Positions 16,191 to 24,727 of a stretch of 40,415 nucleotides of DNA are shown piece by piece. The stretch comes from Aneurinibacillus tyrosinisolvens (lineage in GTDB: Bacteria > Bacillota > Bacilli > Aneurinibacillales > Aneurinibacillaceae). A model generated the notes under the pieces. That model was not told the DNA's origin. It was given only the letters and a program-made list of their open reading frames with translations, and did not search any database. The position numbers were made by a program, and so were the translations under genes. The first letter of the stretch is position 1. Every line of letters begins with the position of its first letter. Where the stretch lies: positions 1 to 40,415 of the forward strand of contig NZ_BBWZ01000042.1 of assembly GCF_001015055.1 (NCBI RefSeq), written 5' to 3'.

Positions 16191-17595
16191 ATGAAACCGC
16201 GTACACTATTTGAAAAGATTTGGGACCGCCATGTTGTGCACCATGATCCGGAGGGACCGGATATTATCTATATTGATTTACATTTACTGCATGAGGTATC
16301 CTCCCCACAGGCGTTCGAAGGGCTAAGATTAGCGGGGCGTCGAGTGCACAGTCCCCATTTAACTGTAGCTACAATGGATCATAGCATTCCTACGACCGAC
16401 CGTTCCGTACCGATTCGTGATCCTATTGCTGCTAAGCAGGTGGAAACATTAGCTCAAAACTGCAAAGAATTCGGAATTCCCTTGTTTGACATGAATCATT
16501 CCTACCAAGGAATCGTTCATGTCATCGGACCAGAGTTAGGATTAACTTTGCCAGGGAAAACGATCGTCTGTGGCGATAGCCATACGGCAACACATGGAGC
16601 CTTTGGGGCTTTAGCTTTTGGAATTGGAACAAGTGAAGTGGAGCATGTGCTGACTACCCAATGCCTACAACAACTAAAGCCAAAAACAATGCAAATCCAT
16701 GTCAATGGAAGATTATCAGATGGGGTGACGTCCAAAGATTTGATTTTAGCTATTATTGCACAAATTGGCACCGGGGGAGCGACCGGAACTGTCATCGAAT
16801 ACACGGGTGAAGCTATTCGGGCTTTGACCATGGAAGAGCGGATGACGGTTTGTAATATGTCAATTGAAGCCGGAGCCCGTGCAGGAATGATCGCTCCTGA
16901 TGAAACCACCTTTGAATATTTGCGGAACCGTCCTTTTGCTCCGAAAGGTGATGCATTTGATCGGGCAATCAATGAGTGGCGGGGGCTCCATACTGATGAA
17001 GGGGCGGTCTATGATTATCGGGTAGTCATCGACGGTGCTACATTGGCTCCTCAAGTCTCGTGGGGAACAAACCCGGGAATGGGAATGGATGTAACCGGGT
17101 ACGTACCAGACCCGAAATCCTGCTCGACAGAAGAGGAACGGGCAGCTGCACGGCGTGCTCTTGAATATATGGGACTTACACCGGGAACACCAATAACCGA
17201 TATACCGATCGATCGGGTCTTTATTGGATCATGTACCAATTCAAGAATCGAGGATCTTCGAGCTGCGGCCAAGTTATTAAGAGGAAAAACAATATCTTCC
17301 CGAGTAAAAGGGATGGTCGTTGCCGGTTCCCAGCAGGTTAAGCTGCAAGCTGAACGTGAAGGGCTTGATCTGATTTTTAAGGAGGCAGGATTGGAATGGC
17401 GGGAGAGGATGCAGCATGTGTGTCGGGATGAATGCAGATCTTTTGGGAGCGGGACAACGATGCGCCTCTACATCCAATCGGAATTTTGAAGGGCGCCAGG
17501 GGCGCGGTGGCCGGACTCACCTAGTAAGTCCGGCCATGGCAGCTGCAGCCGCTATAGCCGGACACTTTGTCGATATTAGAAATTCGTACTTTTAA
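16191..17595 (+). pseudogene. LeuC-type dehydratase large subunit with a frameshift before the Fe-S cysteines
   Basis: Aconitase-superfamily large subunit (isopropylmalate / 2,3-dimethylmalate / citraconate hydratase type). The first frame gives 432 residues: CGDSHTATHGAFGALAFGIGTSEVEHVL and the first cluster cysteine C348 in IGSCTNSR. At about 17406 it departs from the family and stops at 17489. Shifting frame there (GGA TGC AGC at 17407) restores GCSMCVGMNADLL, RCASTSNRNFEGRQG and a conserved tail ending GHFVDIRNSYF at 17595. The family has one residue between the E and the G at this point and only one base is present, so two bases are probably missing. Both CxxC cysteines of the 4Fe-4S cluster lie beyond the break, so the short form cannot be active. 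Start ATG after GGAGGAGG. Confidence 0.9.
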
Positions 17596-17617
17596 GAGTA
17601 AAGAGGGGGAATACGTT

Positions 17618-18241
17618 TTGGAAGCTTTCATTAAGCACACGGGTCAAGTGGCGCCTCTCAATCGTGCGAATGTCGATACGGACCAGATACTTCCCAAGCA
17701 ATTTTTAACGCGCATTGAACGAACAGGATTTGGACAGTACTTATTTTTCGATTGGAGGTATAATGAGCAAGGAGAACCGGATCCGCAGTTTGTTCTTAAT
17801 AACAAAGAATACCAGCAAGCTTCCATCCTTGTTACGGGCCGAAACTTTGGCTCAGGATCATCAAGGGAACATGCTCCTTGGGCTCTTTTGGACTATGGTT
17901 TTCGCGTCATTATTGCACCTTCCTTCGCTGATATCTTCTTTAATAATTGCTTTAAAAACGGAATTTTGCCAATTGTTTTAGAGGAAAAGCTAGTGGAAGA
18001 AATTTTAATGCGAACAGAGAAAACGAAAGGTTATCGGTTAACCGTTGATTTAGAAAAATGCTGTATATTTGATTCGGACGGATTTTATGCTTCTTTTGTT
18101 ATTAATCCTCATCGAAGGAATTCTTTATTGAATGGATTGGATGAGATTGGTGTTATTCTTCAGTTTAAAGATAAGATAGAGGAATATGAGAATCGATATA
18201 ATGAATTTTATAGGCTCGAATGGAAAGAAGAAACATCATAA
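17618..18241 (+). CDS. LeuD-type dehydratase small subunit
   Basis: 207-residue swivel-domain subunit that pairs with the LeuC-type protein. Seen: AFIKHTGQVAPLNRANVDTDQILPKQFL at the N-terminus, the phosphate/substrate loop GRNFGSGSSREHAPWAL, and FADIFFNNCFKNGILPI. The start is TTG at 17618, preceded by AGAGGGGG, which gives the usual LeuD beginning; the longer frame from 17567 overlaps the restored end of the large subunit. True leucine biosynthesis genes (leuA, leuB) are absent, so this is probably a catabolic paralogue. Last gene before a strong terminator. Confidence 0.88.
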   Translation: MEAFIKHTGQVAPLNRANVDTDQILPKQFLTRIERTGFGQYLFFDWRYNEQGEPDPQFVLNNKEYQQASILVTGRNFGSGSSREHAPWALLDYGFRVIIAPSFADIFFNNCFKNGILPIVLEEKLVEEILMRTEKTKGYRLTVDLEKCCIFDSDGFYASFVINPHRRNSLLNGLDEIGVILQFKDKIEEYENRYNEFYRLEWKEETS

Positions 18242-18334
18242 GTCATTCGTGGAAATTGAAAAAGTAAAATATCGTCACGATCTGTCTGGATGATTTTGGA
18301 CAGCTGGTATGTAATAAGAATAGAATTATTGCAT

Positions 18335-18372
18335 AAAAAGAAACTGGCCTTGTTCGGCCAGTTTCTTTTTGA
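18335..18372 (+). terminator. Very strong terminator closing the first catabolic operon
   Basis: Fifteen perfect base pairs: AAAAAGAAACTGGCC (18335-18349) against GGCCAGTTTCTTTTT (18356-18370), six-base loop. With A and T runs on both sides it can work in both directions. Confidence 0.95.
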
Positions 18373-18583
18373 TAACATAAAACCGACACAATTCTACTTT
18401 AATCTTCTGCTAACACTAATAATTGTCGAAATATTCCGATTACCTGGGAAATATTTATCATTAAAGGAAATCAAAAATGGCAAATCTCAAAGAGCATGTT
18501 TAGCAGCCCATTTTTTTCCCTACACTGATACCAGCTTTGTGATAGGCTCCTTACAGGAAACGGACAGAAAGAAGGTTGTTTTA

Positions 18584-19588
18584 TTGAAACTAAGTGTACT
18601 CGATCAATCGGTTATTCCTAAAGGGGGCCAAGCGAGTAGAACCTTACATGAAACTGTACAATTAGCTCAAATTACGGAAGAATTAGGATTCACTCGTTTT
18701 TGGGTGGCCGAACACCATAATACAAATGGTTTGGCCGGAATTTCTCCAGAAGTACTCATTGCCCATATTGCATCCAATACAAAAAGAATACGTGTTGGTT
18801 CTGGCGGTATTTTACTCCCGCAATATAGTCCCTATAAAGTTTCTGAGAACTTCAAGGTATTAGAAGCACTATTTCCAAATCGTATCGACCTGGGTGTCGG
18901 GCGTTCTCCAGGTGGTTCATTACCCACTCGGCTAGCGCTTACCGACGGAATAAAAAAAAGCCTAAATGAGTTCCCAAGGCAGATAAAAGATCTCCAGGGA
19001 TTTTTATACAACGACTTACCTAAAGAACATTCTTATTATGATGTAATGACGTCTCCCTTTACAGATTCTGTTCCGCAAATGTGGATTTTAGGGGTTACAC
19101 AAAGAGGGGGGAGGATTGCTGCTGAGAACGGAACTGCTTTTACATATGGGCATTTTATTACCCCTGTTGAAGGTCAAGAAACAATTGAGTATTACTTCAC
19201 TAACTTCCAGCCTTCTCGGTTTTTGTCGAAACCAAAAGTGAATGTATGTATTTTTGTTGTGTGTGCTTCTTCACAGGAAAAGGCAGAAGAATTAGCATTA
19301 AGTCAAGATTTGTGGCTGTTGGCAGTTGAAAATAAGGTAAGAGAAGATACGAGAATTCCTTCCGTAGCGGAGGCAAAAAGCAGGCTTTTAACAGCAGAAG
19401 AGAGAGTAAGGGTGCAGGAAAATCGAAAACGTATGATTATCGGAACCCCTAAAAAGGTAAGGGACGAAATTCTTCGAGTAAGCGAATTGTACCGAACCGA
19501 GGAATTCATGATTATAACAAACATCTATGATTTTCAGGAAAAAATTCAATCCTATACCTTATTGGCTGAAGCATTTCAACTAGCTTAG
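18584..19588 (+). CDS. LLM-class flavin-dependent monooxygenase-like protein
   Basis: 334-residue luciferase-like TIM barrel of the F420/FMN group. Seen: the usual beginning MKLSVLDQSVI, RFWVAEHHNTNGLAG, and the long conserved block VGSGGILLPQYSPYKVSENFKVLEALFPNRIDLGVGRSPGG. Such proteins use reduced FMN from a partner reductase; the substrate is unknown. The start is TTG at 18584 with AAGAAGG upstream. The open frame reaches back to 18290, but that part crosses the preceding terminator and is not coding. The nearest flavin-reductase-like gene in the window is far away at 2622. Confidence 0.88.
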   Translation: MKLSVLDQSVIPKGGQASRTLHETVQLAQITEELGFTRFWVAEHHNTNGLAGISPEVLIAHIASNTKRIRVGSGGILLPQYSPYKVSENFKVLEALFPNRIDLGVGRSPGGSLPTRLALTDGIKKSLNEFPRQIKDLQGFLYNDLPKEHSYYDVMTSPFTDSVPQMWILGVTQRGGRIAAENGTAFTYGHFITPVEGQETIEYYFTNFQPSRFLSKPKVNVCIFVVCASSQEKAEELALSQDLWLLAVENKVREDTRIPSVAEAKSRLLTAEERVRVQENRKRMIIGTPKKVRDEILRVSELYRTEEFMIITNIYDFQEKIQSYTLLAEAFQLA

Positions 19589-19804
19589 TTGTTTCAATAC
19601 TGCTATCACAAATTACAGTCTAAAAATTCTGCGTATTAAATTAAAAAATATAACAATTAAACATACTCACATACATCAATCAAAATTTACAATTTCGGTA
19701 GTAAAGTTGTAGCAGAATATGCGCCTTCAAATCCATAATCGGTAAAAAATCCAAAGACTCCTATATTGAACATTCAATACATGGCAACGACTGTTCAGAA
19801 TAGA

Positions 19805-19832
19805 TTGACAATTATTTGGTTTACGGTAATAT
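19805..19832 (+). promoter_or_regulatory. Sigma-A promoter of the EamA transporter gene
   Basis: TTGACA (19805-19810), 16-bp spacer, TAATAT (19827-19832). Transcription should start near 19839, about 65 bases before the TTG start codon. Confidence 0.65.
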
Positions 19833-19851
19833 GGGCTATATAACTGTCTCA

Positions 19852-19882
19852 AAGCTCAGGCTATTTTCGCCTGGCTTTTTAC
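19852..19882 (+). terminator. Terminator-like hairpin in the EamA leader (possible attenuator)
   Basis: AAAGC-T-CAGGC (19851-19861) pairs with GCCTGGCTTT (19869-19878) with one bulged T, followed by more T. It lies between the promoter and the ribosome binding site of the transporter gene, so it would stop most transcripts after about 40 bases unless relieved. Confidence 0.6.
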
Positions 19883-19904
19883 TTTCAGTTGAAAGGAGAT
19901 TACT

Positions 19905-20810
19905 TTGTTAGAATCCAAACGGAACGCTTATCTGTTCGCCACCTTTGTTACAGTCTTCATGGGACATAATATGGTATTGATTAAATCGCTTCTTTTTGAA
20001 GTAGAACCACTAATCCTCACCTTTCTCAGGATGACGATAACCGCGCTAACGTTACTACTCTTATCTTATATTGGCAACGGCTTTGCCCTCCCGCAAGGCA
20101 AAGAATGGAAGTATTTATTCATCACCAGTTTCTTTGGTGTTTTTCTCCACCAAATTACGCTCGCACTCGGCTTAGAATTGTCTCAAGCGGCAAATGGGGC
20201 ACTCATCATGGGTTTAAACCCACTAACGACCACATTCTTTGCCGCTATCCTACTAAAAGAAACGCTCTACATAAGACACTATATAGGTCTGTTACTCGGA
20301 TTAATCGGTATTTTTTCTATTGTTTTTAAAGGTTTTTCTTCATTTTCCTTTTCCCCTGGAGACATTTGGCTGCTGATATCAATGGGAACGCAGGCGTTGA
20401 GTTTCATTTATTTTAGAAAGTTAGCTCATACAATGCACGTTGTTAAGGTAAATATGTATACGTATATCCTTGGAAGTCTCATGCTTTCCGTTATACCATT
20501 GAGTCAGGACATGTCTTCCATCACTACTTTCAGCGGCTTTATCTGGGTAAAGATTATTCTTTCCTCCGCCTTCTTCACCGCTCTTGGTTTTATTGGGTGG
20601 AATATGTGCCTGCACCGGTTAGGAGCCGGCGGAGCATCGGTTTTTTTGAATGTGATTACAATAACCGCTGTTTTTGGTTCTGTCGTCTATTTGGGAGAAA
20701 CACTGCTTGTTCAACATCTTCTCGGTTTTTTATTCATTACTGCCGGCATTTGGACTTCTACCAAACAAAGACCATCTATAGAACAAGAACCAAAGGGCCA
20801 ATCCATCTGA
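19905..20810 (+). CDS. EamA (DMT superfamily) transporter
   Basis: 301-residue integral membrane protein with about ten hydrophobic segments and the duplicated EamA domain (first half about 10-145, second half about 155-285). Seen: ALGLELSQAANGALIMGLNPLTTTFFAAILLKE in repeat one and a matching GASVFLNVITITAVFGSVVYLGE in repeat two. Members export amino acids, purines or other metabolites; the substrate cannot be read. Start TTG at 19905 with GAAAGGAG upstream. It ends 36 bp before the second sigma-54 activator gene, which has no promoter I can see of its own, so the two may be cotranscribed. Confidence 0.88.
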   Translation: MLESKRNAYLFATFVTVFMGHNMVLIKSLLFEVEPLILTFLRMTITALTLLLLSYIGNGFALPQGKEWKYLFITSFFGVFLHQITLALGLELSQAANGALIMGLNPLTTTFFAAILLKETLYIRHYIGLLLGLIGIFSIVFKGFSSFSFSPGDIWLLISMGTQALSFIYFRKLAHTMHVVKVNMYTYILGSLMLSVIPLSQDMSSITTFSGFIWVKIILSSAFFTALGFIGWNMCLHRLGAGGASVFLNVITITAVFGSVVYLGETLLVQHLLGFLFITAGIWTSTKQRPSIEQEPKGQSI

Positions 20811-20846
20811 GCATACATAATCATAGGGACTTAGGGGGAGAACTTG

Positions 20847-22691
20847 ATGATTGCCTTGTATAAAATCAGTCAACCGTTGGATGATCAAATGGAAAAGCTG
20901 CTTCAGGAAATGGGATACCAAACAGCACGGTTTTATTCTATTAAATCCTTAATGAATCAGGTGATGAACACCAGGGTTATTCTCGCCCTGGATATTTACA
21001 AAAAAGAGGTAGAAGCATTGCCAGTTCCAGTTATCCCGCTATCTATCCATCTTATAGATATTATTAAGACAATTGAAGAACGTGATCTGTTGAGTCGATC
21101 AAGGGATTCGCTTTGGTTTGTTGGCTCAGAAGAAGAAGTCGAATGGCTGAAATGGGAGTATAAACAGAACCCGCAGATTTCTTTATGTTTTGTAAGCAAA
21201 GAACAGTTCCTTGACCGAGATATGGAACAGGAACGTGTCTATTTAGTCCCCTTTTGGGAGAAGGAACTGTATAGTGATCCGATAATACAGGCATCTATTT
21301 ATTATGTTATGCCATCCATTATTTCGCTCTTGCCAGTTCTACGTCTTGTGACTTCCCTGGTTCACTTTGCAGATGAAGTTACAAGAGAACGATTTCAAGT
21401 CGAAGCGATTGTCAATTCTGCTCATGACGGTGTAATTGCCGTTGATCGGGAGGGGAGCATTACGGTCGTCAATCAACATGCCAAAACAATTCTGGGTCTT
21501 CAGGAAGACGTTAAAGGCCGTAAAATTACGGAGTTTATCCCTCAATCAGATATGATGCGCGTTCTGCAAACAGGAAAAATTGAAACAGGGGACATTGCAA
21601 CTGTAATGGACCGCCAAATTGTCATTAACCGTTTTCCGGTCATTGTTATGAACCATGTTGTTGGTGCCGTCTCTAACTTTAAAGTTATTACAGATATTCA
21701 AAAAATGGAATTGAAGCTGCGGAAGATGTTACATCAAAACGGCTTAGAAGCAAAATATATGCTTAAAGACATTGTTGGAGAATCATCACTAATTGTAGCA
21801 GCGAAAGAACTCGCAAGCCGATTTGCAGAGACCGAAGCCTCTGTTTTGATTACCGGTGAGTCAGGAACGGGAAAAGAGCTTTTTGCGCAAGGTATTCATT
21901 TGGCCAATCAGCGGGCGTTAGGTCCCTTTCTCGCTGTTAATTGTGCCGCACTTCCGGAAAGCCTGCTGGAAAGCGAATTGTTTGGTTACGAAGAAGGTGC
22001 TTTTACGGGTGCTCGCAAGGGCGGAAAAACAGGGTTATTTGAACTGGCCCACGGCGGGACTTTGTTTCTTGATGAAATTGGCGAAATGCCGCTCCGAATA
22101 CAGTCTCTTTTATTGCGGGTTCTTCAAGAAAAAACGGTGCGGCGTGTCGGAGGGGAACGGATTATCCCTGTCGATGTCCGAATCATTGCGGCCACAAATC
22201 GTGATTTGGAAGAGGAAATAGACGCAAAGCAATTTAGAGTAGATTTATATTATCGATTAAATGTGCTGACACTTGAATTGCCTCCCCTTCGTCAAAGGTT
22301 GGCGGATATTCCCGCAGTTGTTGAATCGGTTGTTCAACAATTAAATGAAAAACGAAAAACCAAAATCATAAAGATTGACGAGGAGCTGTACGAAATATTC
22401 ACTGGGTATAATTGGCCCGGAAATATCCGGGAGTTGAGAAATGTAGTTGAACGAATGGTCGTACTGGAACAGGGGCAGACTTTGTCAGTTAAAGGAGCCG
22501 CATTTTTCTCCCAAAAAATCAAAGAAAACAAGAGTAAAATAGAAAATCTCTCTTTAAGCATTAAAGATAAGGAAAGGGAAGCGATTGTTACTGCATTAAC
22601 TAAATATGCTAACAACAAAACATTGGCTGCAAAATCACTCGGTGTAGATCGATCGACGCTATGGAGAAAGATTAAGGAATACAACCTATAA
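20847..22691 (+). CDS. Sigma-54-dependent activator with PAS, AAA+ and Fis domains
   Basis: 614-residue enhancer-binding protein. The N-terminal 175 residues form a sensor region that I do not recognise; it may be a divergent PrpR_N fold. Then come a PAS domain (about 180-290, VEAIVNSAHDGVIAVDREGSI), an AAA+ domain (about 315-545), and a C-terminal Fis-type helix-turn-helix (NNKTLAAKSLGVDRSTLWRKI). Seen: Walker A GESGTGKE at 337-344, GAFTGA at 384-389 and Walker B with D409/E410, all intact. ATG at 20847 follows GGGGGAG; a TTG one codon earlier is possible. An inverted repeat and a -24/-12 promoter lie immediately downstream, in front of the dehydrogenase operon it probably controls. Confidence 0.92.
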   Translation: MIALYKISQPLDDQMEKLLQEMGYQTARFYSIKSLMNQVMNTRVILALDIYKKEVEALPVPVIPLSIHLIDIIKTIEERDLLSRSRDSLWFVGSEEEVEWLKWEYKQNPQISLCFVSKEQFLDRDMEQERVYLVPFWEKELYSDPIIQASIYYVMPSIISLLPVLRLVTSLVHFADEVTRERFQVEAIVNSAHDGVIAVDREGSITVVNQHAKTILGLQEDVKGRKITEFIPQSDMMRVLQTGKIETGDIATVMDRQIVINRFPVIVMNHVVGAVSNFKVITDIQKMELKLRKMLHQNGLEAKYMLKDIVGESSLIVAAKELASRFAETEASVLITGESGTGKELFAQGIHLANQRALGPFLAVNCAALPESLLESELFGYEEGAFTGARKGGKTGLFELAHGGTLFLDEIGEMPLRIQSLLLRVLQEKTVRRVGGERIIPVDVRIIAATNRDLEEEIDAKQFRVDLYYRLNVLTLELPPLRQRLADIPAVVESVVQQLNEKRKTKIIKIDEELYEIFTGYNWPGNIRELRNVVERMVVLEQGQTLSVKGAAFFSQKIKENKSKIENLSLSIKDKEREAIVTALTKYANNKTLAAKSLGVDRSTLWRKIKEYNL

Positions 22692-22692
22692 C

Positions 22693-22716
22693 GTTGAATA
22701 TTTCAACATCATGTTG
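22693..22716 (+). promoter_or_regulatory. Candidate enhancer (UAS) for the second sigma-54 promoter
   Basis: GTTGAATATTTCAAC (22693-22707) is a perfect inverted repeat and CAACATCATGTTG (22704-22716) a second one sharing a half-site. The half-site GTTGAA/GTTGGAA thus occurs three times. It lies about 90-110 bp upstream of the -24 element, the normal distance for such enhancers. Confidence 0.5.
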
Positions 22717-22786
22717 GAATTTAAAACGATTTTCTCTTATTTTTTCTGACTAAATATTCTGTTTTATCTGAAATAAAAGAAGCTTG

Positions 22787-22820
22787 AAACGGTGCCTGAT
22801 TTGGCATCGTTTTTGCTTTT
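22787..22820 (+). terminator. Rho-independent terminator of the second activator gene
   Basis: AAACGGTGCC (22787-22796) pairs with GGCATCGTTT (22803-22812) with one G-T wobble, six-base loop, followed by TTGCTTTT. Flanking AAGC and GCTT can extend the stem. Confidence 0.8.
22802..22817 (+). promoter_or_regulatory. Sigma-54 (SigL) -24/-12 promoter inside the terminator
   Basis: TGGCAT (22802-22807), five bases, TTGCT (22813-22817): exact -24/-12 spacing, one mismatch in the -24 box. The start would fall at about 22828, just after the hairpin, and the gene begins at 22862. The sequence is shared with the 3' arm of a terminator, so chance is not excluded; the position next to an activator gene and UAS supports it. 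Confidence 0.65.
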
Positions 22821-22861
22821 AATAGCAGTAAATACAATTTAAAGAAAAAGAGGTGAACAGG

Positions 22862-23947
22862 TTGAAGCACTACTCAATAGCCGTTATTCCCGGTGATGGC
22901 ATCGGACCGGAGGTGATGGAAGAGGGGCTTAAAGTTTTAAAAGCGGTTGAAGTTGAATATGGGGGACTGCATTTTGCCTGTGACTTTTTTGCCTGGAATT
23001 GCGAGTATTATTTGCGGAATGGCAGGATGATGCCTGCAAACGGTTTAGAAATTTTGAAAGGCTATGATGCAATTTTATTTGGGGCCGTGGGTGCACCTTC
23101 TGTACCGGATCACATATCTGTATGGGAGCTTATTCTGCCAATCCGCCGAAGTTTCCAGCAGTATGTGAATTTACGTCCGATAAAGCTCCTTCGCGGGCTG
23201 GAGAGTCCGTTGCGTTATAAGTCCCATGAACATCTTGATTTTGTTGTGGTTCGGGAAAACACCGAGGGAGAGTACTCCAATATAGGGGGGCGCATGCATG
23301 AAGGAACTCCTTATGAAATAGCCGTACAAAACAATGTTTTTACCCGGTATGGTACTGAAAGGATCCTAAAATATGCCTTTTCGCTGGCAGAGAAAAGACC
23401 TAAGAAGAAGTTAACAGTTGCAACAAAGTCGAATGCAATCAATTATTCCATGACATTCTGGGATGAAATCGTGAAAGAAATTGGAAGTCAGCACCCGCAC
23501 ATCGAAACACATCTCTACCATATAGATGCTCTCGCCGCTTATTTTGTCTCCAGACCTGAGAGCCTGGATGTCGTCGCAGGGAGCAATTTGTTTGGGGACA
23601 TTTTAACCGATTTAGGGGCTGCAGTTGTTGGTGGATTGGGTTTAGCTCCTTCAGGTAACATCAATCCGGAGCGCAAGTATCCTTCTATGTTTGAAGCCAT
23701 TCACGGATCAGCCCCGGATATCGCGGGGAAAGGGATTGCCAATCCAATCGCGCAAATTTGGAGCATCAGCCTTATGATGGATCATCTTGGGTTGCCTGAG
23801 GTAGGGAAACTGATTCTCGATTCAATTGAAGAAGTTCTAATCGAGGGGGAAATCAGAACCTCGGACCTTGGTGGAACAGCTAAAACAACGGAGATGGGCG
23901 ATGCCATTGTTTCACAAATTCATCAATTAAGTATACGGAGGAGATGA
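22862..23947 (+). CDS. Tartrate / D-malate dehydrogenase-like beta-decarboxylating dehydrogenase
   Basis: 361-residue member of the isocitrate/isopropylmalate dehydrogenase family, NAD- and metal-dependent. Seen: IAVIPGDGIGPEVMEEGLKVL, VPDHISVWELILPIRR, VVRENTEGEYSNIGGRMHEG, ATKSNAINYSM, the metal region SNLFGDILTDLGAAVVGGLG, and the NAD loop FEAIHGSAPDIAGKGIANP. The DHISVW and NIGGRMHEG wording is typical of the tartrate/D-malate (TtuC/DmlA/YcsA) branch rather than LeuB or Icd. It would oxidise and decarboxylate a 2-hydroxy-diacid. The TTG at 22862 was chosen because AAGAGGTGA overlaps the earlier GTG. First gene after the second sigma-54 promoter. Confidence 0.88.
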   Translation: MKHYSIAVIPGDGIGPEVMEEGLKVLKAVEVEYGGLHFACDFFAWNCEYYLRNGRMMPANGLEILKGYDAILFGAVGAPSVPDHISVWELILPIRRSFQQYVNLRPIKLLRGLESPLRYKSHEHLDFVVVRENTEGEYSNIGGRMHEGTPYEIAVQNNVFTRYGTERILKYAFSLAEKRPKKKLTVATKSNAINYSMTFWDEIVKEIGSQHPHIETHLYHIDALAAYFVSRPESLDVVAGSNLFGDILTDLGAAVVGGLGLAPSGNINPERKYPSMFEAIHGSAPDIAGKGIANPIAQIWSISLMMDHLGLPEVGKLILDSIEEVLIEGEIRTSDLGGTAKTTEMGDAIVSQIHQLSIRRR

Positions 23948-23951
23948 ATAT

Positions 23952-24722
23952 ATGACACAGGATTTATTACAAGGAAAAACGGCGATTGTAACAGGAGCAG
24001 GTTCAGGGATGGGCAAAGCCATAGCCCAATTGTTTACACAGCAAGGAGCCAATGTTGTCTTCGCGGACTTGAATCTTGCAGCTGCACAGGCGGCAGTGGA
24101 TTCTTACCAGCCTGAACAGGCCAACGCTGTTCAAGTAAACGTTTCAATTGATTCGCAGGTTGAAACTCTGATTCAAGATACACTGAAAACATTTGATCAA
24201 CTTGACATCGTAGTCAATTGTGCGGGTGTTCCCCAAGTATTCACACCGATTGAGGAGTTAAGTTTGGAACAATGGAATCAGATTATGGACGTAAATTTGA
24301 AGTCTATTTTTTTGACGTCAAAGTATGCTGTTCCTGTCATGAAAAAGCAGCAAAGAGGAGCCATTGTAAATATAGCTTCTATAGCGGGGGTTAGAGCCCG
24401 CCCGGGGTTGAACGCCTATTGTGCTTCTAAAGGAGCAGCTATCATGCTGACAAAGGCGCTTGCCCTTGAACTGGCTCCATATAAAATCCGGGTTAACGCT
24501 ATAAACCCGGGACCCGCCGAGACGCCAATGCTTGGACAATTTCTAAAAGGGGACGGAGCGCAAAAGGAAGACGATAAGAAAAAAATCTTTTTAGACAGCG
24601 TCCCATTAGGATCTTTAATACAACCCGACGATATTGCCCAGGCTGCGCTTTACCTGGCCTCTGATTTAGCGAAAATCGTAACCGGTGAAATATTGAATGT
24701 TGATGGCGGACGGGGGATTTAA
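23952..24722 (+). CDS. Short-chain dehydrogenase/reductase
   Basis: 256-residue classical SDR. Seen: TGAGSGMGKAIA for the cofactor, NCAGVPQ, catalytic Y156/K160 in YCASKGA, the INPGPAETPM segment and the C-terminal VDGGRGI. An aspartate follows strand two (FADLN), which favours NAD over NADP. It starts four bases after the previous stop with GGAGGAG, so the genes are cotranscribed. The family covers many hydroxy acids and sugars; here it probably oxidises a hydroxyl of the sugar-acid or hydroxy-acid substrate of the operon. Confidence 0.88.
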   Translation: MTQDLLQGKTAIVTGAGSGMGKAIAQLFTQQGANVVFADLNLAAAQAAVDSYQPEQANAVQVNVSIDSQVETLIQDTLKTFDQLDIVVNCAGVPQVFTPIEELSLEQWNQIMDVNLKSIFLTSKYAVPVMKKQQRGAIVNIASIAGVRARPGLNAYCASKGAAIMLTKALALELAPYKIRVNAINPGPAETPMLGQFLKGDGAQKEDDKKKIFLDSVPLGSLIQPDDIAQAALYLASDLAKIVTGEILNVDGGRGI

Positions 24723-24727
24723 AATTT

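Larger units (their letters stand above)
19589..19904. other. Intergenic stretch before the EamA transporter gene
   Basis: It contains a promoter (19805-19832) and a terminator-like hairpin (19852-19882). On the minus strand about 19684-19767 reads IGVFGFFTDYGFEGAY and continues to a stop, about 28 codons without a ribosome binding site. It may be the tail of a lost gene; I do not recognise it. Confidence 0.35.

Noticed and set aside
16517..16972. Long minus-strand frames opposite leuC and similar antisense frames opposite other genes
   Set aside because: They are antisense shadows of conserved coding sequence, without ribosome binding sites or recognisable domains.
17508..17536. GC-rich perfect hairpin between the LeuC and LeuD frames, first read as an RNA element
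   Set aside because: In the frame beginning at 17407 this sequence encodes the conserved LeuC tail (RTHLVSPAMAAAAAIAGHF), so it is coding sequence beyond a frameshift.
18290..18583. Extended N-terminus of the LLM protein
   Set aside because: That part crosses a 15-bp terminator hairpin and has no family similarity. A ribosome binding site and the normal family start are at 18584.
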